64,000 nucleotides of DNA from Halocaridina rubra (GCA_037179515.1 JAXCGZ010022647.1:21001-85000), one strand, 5' to 3'; shown: positions 1-47,608, counted from the first letter of the stretch. Notes: generated from the letters alone by a model not told the origin. Numbers and translations are program-made.

Positions 1-36
1 CTTCCCGTCTCCTGATCGGTTCCATTTTATACTTAG
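1..36 (-). mobile_element. LINE-A 3'-end stub at window edge
   Basis: Matches the 3' end of LINE-A seen at 6,323-6,358 (cttcccgtctcctgatcg). The rest lies outside the window. Confidence 0.75.
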
Positions 37-235
37 ATGTGTGAGTTATGCTGTACGTATGTATATCATTCAGTTATTAGTACAATGTATATTTATTTAA
101 AATTCATTTACTTATTTGATGATTGTACAAAATCTATTGTATTTATTCATTGTAATTTGGACCAAATATTCCTTTTGTAAAGATTATACTGTACTTTTCA
201 AAAGAGGTGGTCAGTAAACGTATCTATCTATCTAT

Positions 236-493
236 CTAAAGTTATGTTTTTTACTATTTTTTACTGTTTTATTATTCGTAGGCTGGGAAATAATTTTTTT
301 TTATCAATTAGATAATGAAATATGTTTTTTTCAATAAAAAAATGAAAATACTGAGAATTTTTTTTTTTAATATTTTAATATTTTTGCATATACCCATGAA
401 ATAAAATAATCATTTATAAAAAAAAAAAAAAAAAAACGCGATACAGTGAGAACGTGAACCAAGAAACGCAAATAACCGGGGGAACACTGTATA
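236..493 (-). mobile_element. Tigger1-like element end fragment
   Basis: The reverse complement matches the start of Tigger1 at 48,161 onward: a CAGTG terminus next to TA, then the GGGTATATGC and CAGTATTTTCATT blocks. No coding part remains. Confidence 0.6.
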
Positions 494-540
494 TTATTTT
501 TCATGATTTGTGTAATATATTTGTCTAATGTATTTAGGGA

Positions 541-706
541 TTGGGGTAGCGTACTGGTTAGAATACTCTACTCAGAGTATTTGAAAGGTGACAGACCCAC
601 TATCAAGACCACCACAGGGTGTTAGGAAGGGCATCCAGCATTGATTCCCCAGCTTTATACTGTCTGTGCCCACACCCATTATGGGTATCGATAAACCTTA
701 AAAAAA
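541..706 (+). mobile_element. SINE S2, tRNA-derived
   Basis: The tRNA-like head is followed by the core gttaggaagggcatccagc, then ttccccagc and a 3' part ending in an A run. The same family recurs at about 3.3, 11.7, 12.7, 27.7, 27.9, 28.9, 31.1, 33.2, 36.4 and 36.8 kb. Confidence 0.75.
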
Positions 707-741
707 AATTGTGTGATGTGAATCATTGTATTATTTTACAG

Positions 742-34311
<33,570 letters not shown>

Positions 34312-35570
34312 ATGATAAAGAAAATATGATTTTTTTTTTCACCTGAGACTGTCGGTAGTAAGTGGCATGACCTCTGCATCAATGTTTGATCTTGAACATG
34401 CCTCCAGTCAACCGCTTTACCCTATTGCAGTGCTGATTTAGTAAATATAATTTATATCACTTGTAACAGTTGCAAACAAATATGGTGATCTGTGAGATTT
34501 ATCTGCATATAATTGCTCTCTTTAATACAACAATCTCTATAATAATGAAGCTTGGTTTGTTAGTGTGAGCAAAACTACTGAAAACTTGTATAATACTGCT
34601 TCGGATCACAAAGTCTTCCAGTGTTTTTTTTTATCTTTTTGTGTGTGAAGTACACATAAAGGATTAAATATTGTACGTTTGTGTGAAATCTGTTATTTCA
34701 GTTATTATTCATTAAGAGCATTATATGTTTTGATAGCAGCTTAAGAGAAGAGCCATATGGATAACCAGATCTAATTATCTAGTGTAAAAACTAATATTTG
34801 ACTGAAATGTGCTGGATACCCATTTTATTTCCATTTCATGTATGTAATTTTTTGTATGTGTATAAATTTCTCGTCAGCTTTTGACAAACTTTTTAATGAG
34901 AAACTAATACACAAGTGCTATTTGAATTGTACATTTTGAAAATATAGATAAACCACAAGTACCTACCAATTCAAAATTGTAGTGCGAATAATCACTGGGT
35001 AGTGGTTAAAATATAAGTGATTGGCTTTTGTACTATCAGAAAACTGTTCTACGCCGACTGTGTTTTTTAACTTCATTCAACAGTATTCTTTCACATTGGC
35101 TTTCCACTTGTAAGTTATGATTACCTGCCTATCTTTAGCTGTAAATAGAGTAGGTTGTTCTATGCTGTATATATCATGAACCACTGTTACATCAGATGAG
35201 GATAATTTGCGGATCTTCATGTACTGTGGCAGTTCGCTTTTGTATTGTTACCTTTTATGAATAAGTCGTAAATGTTACCTGTGATATGCAGAAAGTATAA
35301 TTGATCGGGTACAATATTCCTGACATTTTCTTTTTCTGTTTCTTATTCATCATTATTTTGATGCTTTATTTTCTCTTCTCAAGCTTAATCTATTAGGTTG
35401 AACTTCGCATATTGCTATTTTTCTGCTATTAAGTCTAGATACGGGACCATCAGTGTTTTGAACTGTTTCATGATTATGTTTTCTACCCATGCCTTAAGTC
35501 ATAAGCATTAGTTAGTTATAATACAAGCTGGATTAAAGTAAATAAAATTTTAATATATCATGATCAGAAG
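34312..35570 (+). other. Probable 3' UTR of sev/ROS1
   Basis: AT-rich, no coding or transposon similarity. It begins with a partial copy (34,352-34,430) of the last coding segment. A candidate AATAAA lies at 35,541; an ATTAAA near 34,662 is an alternative. The transcript end cannot be fixed from sequence. Confidence 0.5.
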
Positions 35571-35574
35571 ATGC

Positions 35575-35965
35575 CATGAGTTCTTTGAGAGGAGATATGA
35601 TTATAATGAGACATATTTGTCTAGTTGTTAGAGAGGAGACCGTTTTATTGTGAGACATTTTCACTTAGTATATACAGGAGACATGATTATTGTGGAACGA
35701 TATCACCTATTTATGAGACGAAACCTAATTATTGTGAGACATTTTCTCCTAGTTATTTGAAAGGTGATGTGACTATTGTGAGACGTTTTTGCTTTGTTTA
35801 TAGAGGAGACCTGGTTATTGTGAGGCAATATCACCTAATTATGGATGAGAACTAATTATTGAGAATTTTTTTCTTCTAGTTTTGAGAGATGTAATCTGAT
35901 CATTTTGAGTTATTTTCTTTAGAGGTGATCTGATCATTGGGAGTTATTTTCATATGGTTTCAAAT
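35575..35965. repeat. Minisatellite, unit about 44 bp
   Basis: About eight degenerate units built on gagaggagacctgattattg plus tgagacattttc and a ctagttatt end. In the 3' flank of the kinase gene. Confidence 0.75.
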
Positions 35966-36219
35966 GAGCCTGTAAAAATTATAATATTGTGCTGTCGTCT
36001 GTAATGTGTACAGATTCGTGCAATGAAAATGCGTGTTTGCTTATGGAAGTGATTGATATCTTTAAAATGGTGTCATAGTTTCTTCATTTAATTTTACAAA
36101 ACTTAAGAAAAAAAATGTTTCTGTAAAAATTTAACTTGGTTAGAATTTCTGTACAGTATAAAAATTTGGTTTGAGATAAAGCCTAGGAACTTCATTTGCA
36201 AAAATACACGCATATTCAG

Positions 36220-36290
36220 TGGCCTCTGCCCCCCTTGTAAGGAGGTGGCTGATTCAAAGCACACATGGTAAAAGATACCATTATGTTTTT
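36220..36290. repeat. Dispersed repeat S3 fragment
   Basis: ccccttgtaaggaggtggct and gattcaaagcacaca match 985-1,030. Confidence 0.55.
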
Positions 36291-36407
36291 ATGTATTGTA
36301 TCAGTTATCTCGCTTTTCAATGGTTTAACTTTTTTTTTTAGGTACAGAGATTTGATTCATGCATCAGAAACTTGACTTTGATATACACTCAGTACTATTG
36401 TTTTACT

Positions 36408-36600
36408 ATTGGGGATTGCAGTAACATAATGGTTGGAGCTGTCGACTTGGTAAGTGTCAGACCCAGTTCGATCCTACAGAGAGGCGTTAAGAAAGTGTCC
36501 AGCCTTAATTTCACATCACCAACCTGTTTGTGTCTAACCCTTTTCGAATGGGTTTTAATAATGACACAAATAAATGACAAACATCTACAACAACACGTGT
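36408..36600 (+). mobile_element. SINE S2 copy
   Basis: ttggggattgcagtaacata head, cagttcgatcctac B box, gcgttaagaaagtgtccagc core and a complete 3' part. Confidence 0.7.
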
Positions 36601-36785
36601 GTGATGTAAAGTAGTTTTATTTATAAAGTAGCTTTATTTTTGTTTTTTTATTTACTTGAGCGATGCAGTAATACAAATTTTATTTAAACATTATTATGTT
36701 ATGCCTTTCCTTTTTTATTGGGAAATTTTATGTTGTGTTAATTTTGAAATTTATTATAATTTCCTTTTATACAGAAAAGCGTTTT

Positions 36786-36940
36786 CTGGGGTCAATGGTA
36801 ATGCAGTGGTCAGAGTACTCGACTAGGGAGAATGACAAAGTTTTGTTCGGGCCCACTGCAAGGCATTAGGTAGGGCATTCTGTCTTAATTCCCTGTCTCT
36901 GTCCACCCCCATAATGGGAATTAATGGTGATCTGAAAATT
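36786..36940 (+). mobile_element. SINE S2 copy
   Basis: tggtaatgcagtggtcagag head, gttcgggcccactgca B box, gcattaggtagggcattctg core. Confidence 0.7.
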
Positions 36941-37016
36941 AAAGTAACAATGAAGTCCTTCTTTGATGAGGAACATACTCTTATGATTATTACACTAAAT
37001 AACTTGAAAATCCTTT

Positions 37017-37481
<465 letters not shown>

Positions 37482-37484
<3 letters not shown>

Positions 37485-37800
37485 CAATGTCATTACCAAA
37501 GAGGATGGTGTATTGTGTTTTGGTGGATTTAATATGATATCCAAGAATGAAACATCATAAACTTTGTATAATCATGCTTTGTTACATATTTAAGGTTATT
37601 TTAGCGTTTTATTTATTTATTCTTATGCCTTTTATTTGTGAACATACAATCTTTAGGTCTTAAGCAGTTGCCAAATTCTTGAATTCCAATTTACTCACCA
37701 AAGTTTTTATTTTGCCCAAAAGTTTATGTTGCAATAACAGAGTGTATATCACCATTCACACTCTTCTTTATTTCAATTATTTAATTACAAAGATGGCATA
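37482..37800. other. Intergenic DNA, nothing recognised
   Basis: AT-rich, no feature seen. Confidence 0.5.
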
Positions 37801-38195
37801 TATTAGCCTTAGGAATTACGTAAATTCCATTACACCACATCTGTAGTGATTTAATGTGATCTTAGGAATGGTGTAAATACTTCTGGAGATTTATTGTGGT
37901 CAAAGGAATTACGTAATTTTGGTACACTTGTAATGATTTATTGTGGTCTTGGGAATGGCGTAAATCTTGCACACCTGTAATGATTTATTGTTTTCTAAGG
38001 AATGACGTAAATTCCTTTACACCTATAGTGATTTTCTCTGATCTTAGGAATGACGTGCATTCCTGCATACCTCTGTTGGTTTACTGTGGTCTTAGGAATG
38101 AAGTGAATTCATGCATACCTTTAGTGATTTACTGATTTACTGTGTCTTAGGAATGACGAAATTTATTGCATACCTCTGGTGGTTTACTAAAACTC
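37800..38195. repeat. Minisatellite, unit about 48 bp
   Basis: About eight degenerate units of gatttattgtggtcttagga, atgacgtaaattcc, and tgcatacctctagt. Confidence 0.82.
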
Positions 38196-38379
38196 ATTCC
38201 TATGCAAAAACTCATTTTCACCCACCTGGTGCATAGAGATGCTCTGAAAGCCAATTACTGACTAATGGCTGCAGAGACGCACATATTTTGTTAATAATCA
38301 GTTGATTTATTGTAAATAATAAACTTACACAAACTGGCAGTAATTTTAGTGTCATTTCCACCTCTCATTTGTTTTGATG
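38196..38379. other. Intergenic DNA, nothing recognised
   Basis: No feature seen. Confidence 0.5.
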
Positions 38380-40185
38380 GCTTGCTCTCCCACTGACAAA
38401 CCACTATCCTTGGCTCTTATTTTTCTGTCAACTCTCTCGTAAACAATGCCAGGGCACCTGTCCCTCAACCTTTACCCCTCTAACCCTATGCTCTCCCTTA
38501 TCCTATCTTCATCCAAAGTTCATAAGATTCTTCACTCACTAAAGACGAACAAGGCATCTGGCCCCGATGGTATCCCTGCAAGGTTCCTTATAGAGTTTGC
38601 AGATGAATGGCTCCCTTGCTATGCCGTTTTTTTTCACCTCATTCTCTCAACCAGTATCTATCCTTAATCTTGGAAGCATGCTGTACTGCAACCTGTTCCT
38701 AAGAAGGGTGACTGTTCTATTCCTTCAAACTACCGACCTATTGCCCTAACCTTTTCTATCGCTAAAGTTTTCAAAACTCTGCTCAATGTTCACTTCTGGA
38801 AACACCTTGAAACTAAGTAGCTTATCTCCGATCACAAGTTTGGCTTCCGCAAAGAACGATCCACTGGTGACCTCTTGTCCTATATTACTCGTGTATGGTC
38901 ATCTCTGAGGAAGTTTGGGGAATCCTTTGTCGTCACCCTTGATATCTCTAAGGATTTTGTCAGAGTCTGGCACAAGGCTCTGTAGGCCAAAGTCCCTGCC
39001 TATGGCTTTACCCCTTCTCTCTGTTCTCTGATTTGCAGTTTTCTTATTGACCATTGTTGATGGTGCAACATCTTTCCCATTCCCTGTTACCAGTGGTGTT
39101 CCACAGGGCTCTGTTCTTGCACCTACTCTGTTCCTTCTCTTCATCAATGATCATCTACAATCCCCATCTTCCTCTCTTCTTCACGGCTTTGCTTGCAAGT
39201 TTACTCCACTTTTCCTCTGCCTTTTCTTCACAGCCTTCATCTACTACTTGTAATCAGTCTCGTATCTCTCTTTAACTCTCAACTCCGAATTGCAGAGGGT
39301 GTCTGAGTGGGGCACCCAAAATTTAGTTAAATTTAATGCCTACAAGGCGCAGTTTCTGGCTATCTCTTTATCTTCTTCTCCTCCTGATAGCCCTATTGTC
39401 TTCTAAACTAACGAAATTTACCCTCTTACTTCTATCAGCATATTAGGAATCCATATATCTTTTAACCTGTATTGGATGGATCACATAATCCAAATTTCTA
39501 AATCTATATCCAAAAAATTGGGGGTTCTATTTCGTTTTCGTCATTGCTCTTCCTCTTTACAGTTACTAAAAATCTATAAAGGTCTTATCCGTCCCCACTT
39601 AGAATACTGCTCACACATATGGGGTGCTTCTTCTTATACTCATCTCCTTGATAGGGTTGAATCTAAGGTAGTCAGACTCATTAATGATCCCTCTCTTACT
39701 TCTAACTTGGATTATCTCTCTCTTTGCCGTAAGGTATCATCCCTTTCTCTTTACTATCACTACTACTTCCATTGCTGCTCTGATGAGTTGGCGAGTTCCA
39801 TCCCTCTCCCAGAGTCGAGGGCGCGTAACACTCGCCAACCGGCCTTGTCACACAGGTACTGAGTAGAGATTTGTAGCTCTTCCCATCTACCTCCAGACTC
39901 TGAACTCTCTTCCTCCTACTGTCTTTCCAAATTCATATGAGCTATCCTCTTTCATAAAGTGGATCTACCGTCATCTCAGGGCCTAATCTTCCATATCTCT
40001 ATGTCCTCTGTACTTTGACTATTTTTTTCATCATGTCCTTTTCTTTTGTGTATCATTACCTCATATCTGCTTTGTTAATAACCTTTTTCTTTCCTTCGTC
40101 TTAATGTTCTCTCATGCCTGGGCCTTTACTGATGAGGGTAGTGTTTTATTGCCTGTCCCGGTGTCACTCATAAAAAAAAAAAAAA
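38380..40185 (+). pseudogene. LINE-B copy 3, RT half
   Basis: 5'-truncated LINE-B starting in the linker before RT. Near 38,540 TNKASGPDGIPARFLIEFAD; near 38,930 a damaged motif A (VTLDISKDFVRVWHK); near 39,080 PVTSGVPQGSVLAPTLFLLF (motif B); near 39,480-39,860 KIYKGLIRPHLEYCSHIWGA and VESKVVRLINDPS. Ends gtgtcactcat plus an A run. Several stops and a missing stretch after 39,050. Confidence 0.85.
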
Positions 40186-40371
40186 TTGGATAGTGTAAAA
40201 CTTACAGTTTGCTTATCAAACATAACTATATTGTTTGTTACCTTGGATCTTCCGCCATTACAGATATTATTTTAATGAGATATAATGTTTGTTATGCTAA
40301 TTTAGGGCCATTACTTACATGCTGCAAATAAGTAGACTTTATTACAGATACTGGTAGGGTGCTCATATACA

Positions 40372-40829
<458 letters not shown>

Positions 40830-41634
40830 AACGGCGGGCATTAGAACACAAACATTCAGTATCTCTTAAATTTTTCCTTGTGTTTTTGAGTGATTAAGAG
40901 TAAAGTGTAAAACATAAACATAATTTCCCTAAATAAGAAATCCTGCAGAGTATTGTGAGTAAAATAAATTATATTTGTATGACGAGACTGTCCAAAATAT
41001 TAAAGGAAAAAAATGAGAACATTTTCGTGAGGGGAAAGAGAAGAAACTGTCCTGTTCTGCATTGAAGGAAGTTTAGAAGAGTTACCAGAGGTGAAGCCAT
41101 CACATCACATTACCTAATTTTTTGTGTAAATTGGGGAGAGCTCTTAAGCCATTTACCTGATCCTGTGGTTCCATATATTGTTAAAATCAGTATCCTTCCC
41201 ATTTATACTAATTTGATAGTTTGATACACAGAAAAAATGAATGATTAAATAAATACCCAAAATGCACCTGTCAACAGTACCGAGTTAAGTTGCCAAGTAG
41301 CACAGCTGTCTTATTTTCTTCAATTTTTTTTCTTTTAGCTTTCTCTTTTGTTATTTTTTATTTTGTATATAGAGTTAAATGTAAAGTCTGATCCTTGTGA
41401 TAACATATCTTGGTTAGCAAGTGAGTTTATCAGTTAAGAAGAATATACATAGCAGAAACAGGTGGGTGTCTCCTTAGATACAAATTCGAATTTTCCTTCA
41501 AGTATACTTTTGTTTTTGTTTGCATTTTTTTCCCTCAAATTACCAAAGTCAAATTTTTAAGTTAGGATGTGTTACCAGAAAAGAGATAACTTGAGTCACT
41601 AAATAGCGCTTATATGACAATATAAAAATTCTTT

Positions 41635-42793
41635 GTGAAGCTTAAAAGTTTTTCTCTCTTTTTTTCTCCTTCTCTTCTTCTTTCTATATTCTGTGAATGG
41701 GAAAACATAAAAATGAGGCCATCTCTGTCCCAAACCTCCCCCACCCATGGGTTGAGAGGAGGGGTAGCTATTAGGAGATTAAAACAGAAAATCAAGGATT
41801 TAGAGGCAATGGTTATAAGCCTTGATGATAAAATACGGAATATGGATAGAGAAATGAAAGAGAATGAAACACTCAGAGAGGAAATAAGATTTTTGGGGGA
41901 AGCAAATAAAGCACAAGGGCAGGAGAGGAAAGAACTAGAAAAACGAATAAAGAAGCTGGAAGGGGAAAAGAGTGAACTAGAAACCAGAATTTCTAAACAA
42001 GAAGATAACAACAAACAGCTGAATGACAACCTAAATGAATTAGATGTTAGTTCACTGCTCTTTTCTGAGAGAGACGAGTTTGCATCTTGGAATGTCCAGA
42101 TTAAGGAAAACATTGAACAATTTAGAAGAGAGTTTCAGGAGCTGAATATGGAACATGATGCCATGAAAACTTCCTTTGCTGATGCACTAAAGGGGAATGT
42201 GGCAGTGAAAGAGGCTGTAAAAGTGGTGGCACTGGAAAACATACAAACAGTTGACTGTAAAGAGACAGTAATAAAAAAAATGAAAGACGTTGTGATGGAA
42301 AGGGCTAATCCACTGATTAAACAGGCACTTGATAAGGAGAAGACATTGGTAATCTCAGGCATAAGCAAATCCCAGGAGCCAACATGGCAGGGGAGACTTG
42401 AAGAAATAAGGCTAGGGTTGTAGACCTGATAAGAAAGCTTGGAGTAATTTGTGGTCCTGAGGATATTGTAAACATTCACCAACTAGGCAAATATTCAAGG
42501 GAAGGAAAGCAGAGACCAACAAAAGTAACCTTAGAGAGAGGGGAAACATGTAGAGAAATATTGATGAGAAAAAAGAAAGTAAAAGACCTTCAAGAATTCA
42601 AAGAAGTGTTCATTAGGCGATACAGAAAACAGGAAGAGATGGGAAAAATAAAAAACTTGTTGGAAGAGGCAAGAAGGTTAAATGAGGAAAGAAATGAAGA
42701 AGAGAAGAAAAACTTTCATTTCAGAGTTCTTCCAGACAAACGGGAGATAAAGAAGATAATGAGAGAAGATCAGGGGATGGGGCCTCATTAAGA
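41635..42793 (+). pseudogene. LINE-A ORF1 (coiled-coil, RNA-binding-type protein), one frameshift
   Basis: Open for 262 codons (41,635-42,423), then continuing in another frame to about 42,791. Residues about 45-130 form a strong heptad-rich coiled coil (IRRLKQKIKDLEAMVISLDD, then RKELEKRIKKLEGEKSELET). Near residue 240, TLVISGISKSQEP resembles the first strand of an RRM-like fold, followed by the ERGETCREI and KNFHFRVLPDKREIKKI segments. This layout fits CR1/Jockey-superfamily ORF1 proteins, which coat element RNA (family knowledge). One base change in the frame near 42,400 separates the halves. The antisense copy at 24.4-23.4 kb is worse. A start could be the ATG at 41,635 or the one near 41,713. 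Confidence 0.72.
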
Positions 42794-43532
42794 GAACTTC
42801 AGGAGGATCTAAATAATCTGCATGAGTGGTCAGAAAAGTTGCTAATGAAATTCAATACTTCAAAATGTAAGGTAATGAGAATGGGTACAAGTGCAAGAAG
42901 GCCCAAGCTTGACTACTCGGTGGCTGGAGTACAACTTCAAGAGACAGAAAATGAGAGAGATCTAGGAGTAAACATACTGGCAGATTTGTCTCCAGAAATA
43001 CATATAAATGGCATAGTAAGGGCAGCATATGCATTCTTATCAAATGTAAGGGTAGCCTTCAGGCACATGGACAAGGAAATGTTCAGAAATATTTATGTAA
43101 GCTATGCGAGGCCAAAACTCGAATATGCAGCCCCCTTTTGGAATCCGCACTTGAAAAAGCACATAGCTAAGCTTGAAAAAGTTCAAAGACATGCCACGAA
43201 ACTGGTGCCAGAAATACGCAATCTCAGTTATGATGAGAGGCTGAGGGAATTAGACTTACCATCACTCGAAGCTAGAAGATTGAGGGGGGATATGGTGACA
43301 GTCTTTAAATTCCTTCATGGTTATGATAGAGTGGATAGGGATCGATATTTTGATATGGCTGGCTCTAGAACTTGAGGTCATAGTTTGAAGCTTGGTAAGA
43401 AAACTTCTTTGCAGGATGTAAGGAAATACTTTTTCAGTGTAAGAGTAGTTGATAATTGGAATTGGCTAAGCGAGGAGGTAGTTAATGCTATCTCAATTCA
43501 TAGTTTTAAGGACAGGTATGATAAGTATCACT
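42794..43532 (+). pseudogene. LINE-A copy 5 ORF2 3' part
   Basis: Open from 42,839 to a stop at 43,375, then continuing to the normal end FKDRYDKYH at 43,530. Covers KFNTSKCKVMRMGTSARRPK to the C-terminus. A single stop (SRT then TGA) breaks it. Confidence 0.82.
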
Positions 43533-43639
43533 AAGTATAAAATGGAAGCGATCAGGAAGCGGGAAGATACGAGCTTTGGGCTCTTTCCCGTAAACACAAT
43601 TAGGTAATCACAATTAGGTAATCACCCAAATGCTGATAG

Positions 43640-46390
43640 ATTAGCTGGTAAGGCAGTAGAATTAAAGATAAGATTCACAACAGTAAGGCAGATATAGTAG
43701 CAATTACAGAGACTAAGTTGAGTGAGGACATAAACAGTGTCACAGTTTCTTGTTGCTCCTATAAATACTGGGTCAGAGAGCATTATAATAACTGTTGTAT
43801 ATAACCCACCAAGGAACCAGAATAGGCTAGAAGTTTATGAGGAAAGTCATATAGGTACTATTGAAATCCTAAACTCAGTTGTTAACATGGCACGGGAGAA
43901 AAAATGTAGGATTTTGATTATGGGAGATTTTAAACATAAAAAGATAGATTGGATAAATCTTGACCCACACAGTGGTGAGGACTCATTCGGGGCAAGATTC
44001 CTAGATTGCATACAAGGGAATTTCCTACACCAACATGTAATGGAACCAACGAGGGCCAGGGGTGGGGATGAGCCATCACTACTTGATCTAGTATTCACAG
44101 ATAATGTGTTGGATATTGAAAAAATTGAGTATAAACCACCAATTGGAAAGAGTGACCACTGTGTGTTGTTGATGGAGTATATCATTGAAGATATTCTGCC
44201 TGAGAGTAGAGGCACTGAGGACATGAGGAGGAACTATCCGAAAGGAGATTACATCAAAATGAATGAGCATTTTGCAGTTATTGACTCGAGAACCTTTTTT
44301 TTTACAACAAATTTGTACAAGAAATGTATGACATCTTTTGTGAGAAATATGGGAAAATAGTAGATTGCTGCATACCTGTCACCAAAGTAGGTGTAATTCA
44401 TGCCAGAGAGAAATGGTTCGATAATGAGTGTAAAAGAGCTAAGGAGTGGAGAGACAAATGCTGGAAAAGGTATAGGAGGAAAAAAAAACATAAATGCCTG
44501 GCAAACCTACAAAAGAGCAAGAAATGATTACCTAAGTAAAAGAAGAGAGGCAGAGAGAGACTATGAGAGAGACATCACCAGGAAGGCTAAAGAAAATCCC
44601 AAGCTTCTCCACAGTTTTATCAGAGGAAAACCAAAGGTAAAAGAACAGCTTTAAGGCTTAAGAGAGCGGATGGAAGCATCACTGAGACGGACGAAGAGAT
44701 CTGCAAAGAATTGAACAAGGAGTTTCTGTCAGTATTTACAGTAGAAAATATCCTACCCCCTCAGATTGCAGAGATTGAAGCTCAAGGGCCGGTATTAGAG
44801 AACATCAACCTTTCAGCCACAGAGGTATGCAAAGTGCTGATGGAGTTAGATGTTCATAAAGCTACAGGTCCTGATGATATATCCCCTCATGTACTTAAAA
44901 AATGCGCAAACTCAATATCAGTGGCACTAAGTATCATATTTAAAAAGTCACTGGAGTCAGGGGAGATTCCAAGATGCTGGAAACAAGCAAACGTGATACC
45001 TATCTTCAAAAAGGGAAGGAGGGATACAGCTCTGAACTATAGACCATTTTCCTTAACCAGCATAGTTTGAAAAGTTATGGAGAAACTACTAAGGAAACAT
45101 ATCTCTCTTCACTTGGAATCCTTCTACTTTTTGTCAGTGAGACAACATGGCTTCAGAGAAGGAAGATCAACAGTAACAAACTTATTAGAATTTTATGATG
45201 AGGTAAACCGAATCTTACAGGAAAGAGAGGGCTGGGCAGATTGCATATTCCTAGACTTCCAGAAAGCGCTTGACACTGTTCCACATGGGAGACTTATTAG
45301 GAAGCTGCAAGCAATGGCAAGAATAGGTGGAAATGTCTTGGAATGGATAAAAGCTTACTTAGAAGGAAGGAAACAGAGGGTTAGAGTAAGACACTCAGTG
45401 TCAGAATGGAGAAGAGAAGAGTTAGTAGTGGAGCTCCACAGGGTTCAGTTTTAGGGCCACTTTTGTTCCGTGCATATGTAAATGACCTACCAGAGTCTAT
45501 AAATTCATTCATGAATATGTTTGCAGATGATGCAAAGACTGTGAAGAAGGTAGGAAACGAGAACAATGGTAGAGAACTTCAGGAAGATCTAAATAGTCTG
45601 CATGAGTGGTCAGAAAAGTGGCTGATGAAATTCAATACTTCAAAATGGAAGGTAATGAGAATGGGTACAAAATGCAAGAAGGCCCAAACTCAACTACTCG
45701 GTGGCTGGAGTACAACTTCAAGAGACAGAAAATGAGAGAGATCTAGGAGTAAACATACTAGCAGATTTGTGCCCAGAAATACATATAAATGGCATAGTAA
45801 GGGCAGCATATGCCTTCTTATCAAATGTAAGGGTAGCTTTCAGGCACATGGACAAGGAAATGTTCAGAAATATTTATGTATCATGTGTGAGGCTAAAACT
45901 TGAATATGCAGCCCCCTTTTAGAAGCCGCACTTGAAAAAGCACATAGCTAAGCTTGAAAAAGTTCAAAGACATGCCACGAAACTGGTGCCAGAAATTCGT
46001 AATCTCAGTTATGATGAGAGGCTGAGGGTATTAGACTTACCATCACTTGAAGCTAGAAGATTGAGGGGGATATGGTGACAGTCTTTAAATTCCTTTATGG
46101 TTATGATAAAGTGGATAGGGATTGATATTTTGATATGGCTTGCTCTAGAACTAGAGGTCATAGTTTTTGAAGCTTCGTAAGAAAACTTCTTCGCAGGATG
46201 TAAGGAAATACTTTTTCAGTGTAAGAGTGGTTGATAATTGGAATTGGCTAAGCGAGGAAGTAGTTAATGTTATCTCAATTCATAGTTTTAAGGACAGGTA
46301 TGATAAGTATCACTAAGTAGAAAATGGAACAGATCAGGAGACGGGAAGATACAAGCTTTGGGCTCTTTCCCGTAAACAGAATTAGGTAAT
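43640..46390 (+). pseudogene. LINE-A copy 6, ORF2, lightly damaged
   Basis: Endonuclease: ILIMGDFKHKKIDW (43,910), SLLDLVFTDN (44,080), IGKSDHCVLLMEY (44,145). RT: VIPIFKKGRRDTALNYRPF (44,990), FLDFQKALDTVPHGRL (45,250), a damaged motif B near 45,420, MFADDAKTVKK (45,520). The C-terminus ends at 46,316. Only a handful of frameshifts and stops interrupt it (near 44,340, 44,655, 45,070, 45,410, 45,690, 45,920, 46,070). It directly follows the tail of copy 5. Confidence 0.87.
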
Positions 46391-46434
46391 CCACATACAT
46401 ACATACATACATACATACATACATACATACATAC
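46390..46434. repeat. (CATA)n microsatellite
   Basis: About 11 cata units between LINE-A copies 6 and 7. Confidence 0.95.
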
Positions 46435-47600
46435 AGAAAAGAGAGGGCTGGGCAGATTGCATATTTTTAGACTTCCAGAAAGCATTTGACACTGTTCCAC
46501 ATGGGAGACTTAATAGGAAGCTGCAAGCAATTGCTAGAATAGGTGGAAATATCTTGGAATTGATAAAAACTTACTCAGAAGGAAGGGAACAGAGGGTTAG
46601 AGTAAGACACTCAGTGTCTGAATGGAGAAGAGTTAGTAGTGGGGTTCCTCAGGGTTCAGCTTTAGGGCAGCATTTGTTTCTTGTATATGTAAATGACCTA
46701 CCAGAGTCTGTAAATTCATTCATAAATATGTTTGCAGATGCAAAGACTGTGAAGAAAGTAGGACACGAGAACAATTTTAGAGAACTTCAGGAAGATCTAA
46801 ATAGTCTGCACGAGTGGTCAGAAAATTGGCTAATGAAATTCAATACTTCAAAATGTAAGGTAATGAGAATGGGTACAAGTGCAAGAAGGCCCAAGTTTGA
46901 CTACTCGGTGGCAGGAGTACAACTTCAAGAGACAGAAAATGAGAGAGATCTAGGAGTAAACATACTAGCAGATTTGTGCCCAGAAATACATATAAATGGC
47001 ATAGTAAGGGCAGCATATGCGTTCTCATCAAATGTAGGGTAGCCTTCAGGCACATGGACAAGGAAATGTTCAGAAATATTTATGTAACCTATGTGAGGCC
47101 AAAACTCGAATATGCAGCCCCCTTTTGGAATCAGCACTTGAAAAAAGCACATAGCTAATCTTGAAAAAGTTCAGAGACATGCCAGAATTACGTAATCTCA
47201 GTTATGATGAGAGGCTAAGGGAATTAGACTTACCATTACTTGAAGCTAGAAGAGTGAGGGGGGATATGGTGACAGTCTTTAAATACCTTCATGGTTATGA
47301 TAGAGTGGATAGGGATCGATATTTTGATATGGCAGGCTCTAGAACTAGAGGTCATAGTTTGAAGCTTCGTAAGAAACCTTCTTTGCAGGATGTAAGGAAA
47401 TACTTTTTCAGTGTAAGAGTAGTTGATAATTGGAATTGGCTAAGCGAGGAGGTAGTTAATGCTATCTCAATCCATTGTTTTAAGGACAGGTATGATAAGT
47501 ATCACTAAGTAGAAAATGGAACCGATCAGGAGACGGGAAGATACGATCTTTGGGCTCTTTTCCTGTAAACACAATTAGGTAATCACAATTAGGTAATCAC
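46435..47600 (+). pseudogene. LINE-A copy 7, 5'-truncated
   Basis: Starts inside the RT (REGWADCIF region) and runs to the 3' tail. 46,554-47,042 is open (SEWRRVSSGVPQGSALGQ, NMFADAKTVKK with one Asp deleted); 47,161-47,508 is open for the C-terminus. Confidence 0.85.
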
Positions 47601-47608
47601 ATACATAC

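Noticed and set aside
37800..38195. CRISPR-like array
   Set aside because: Units are contiguous and degenerate with no separate spacers; eukaryotic minisatellite.
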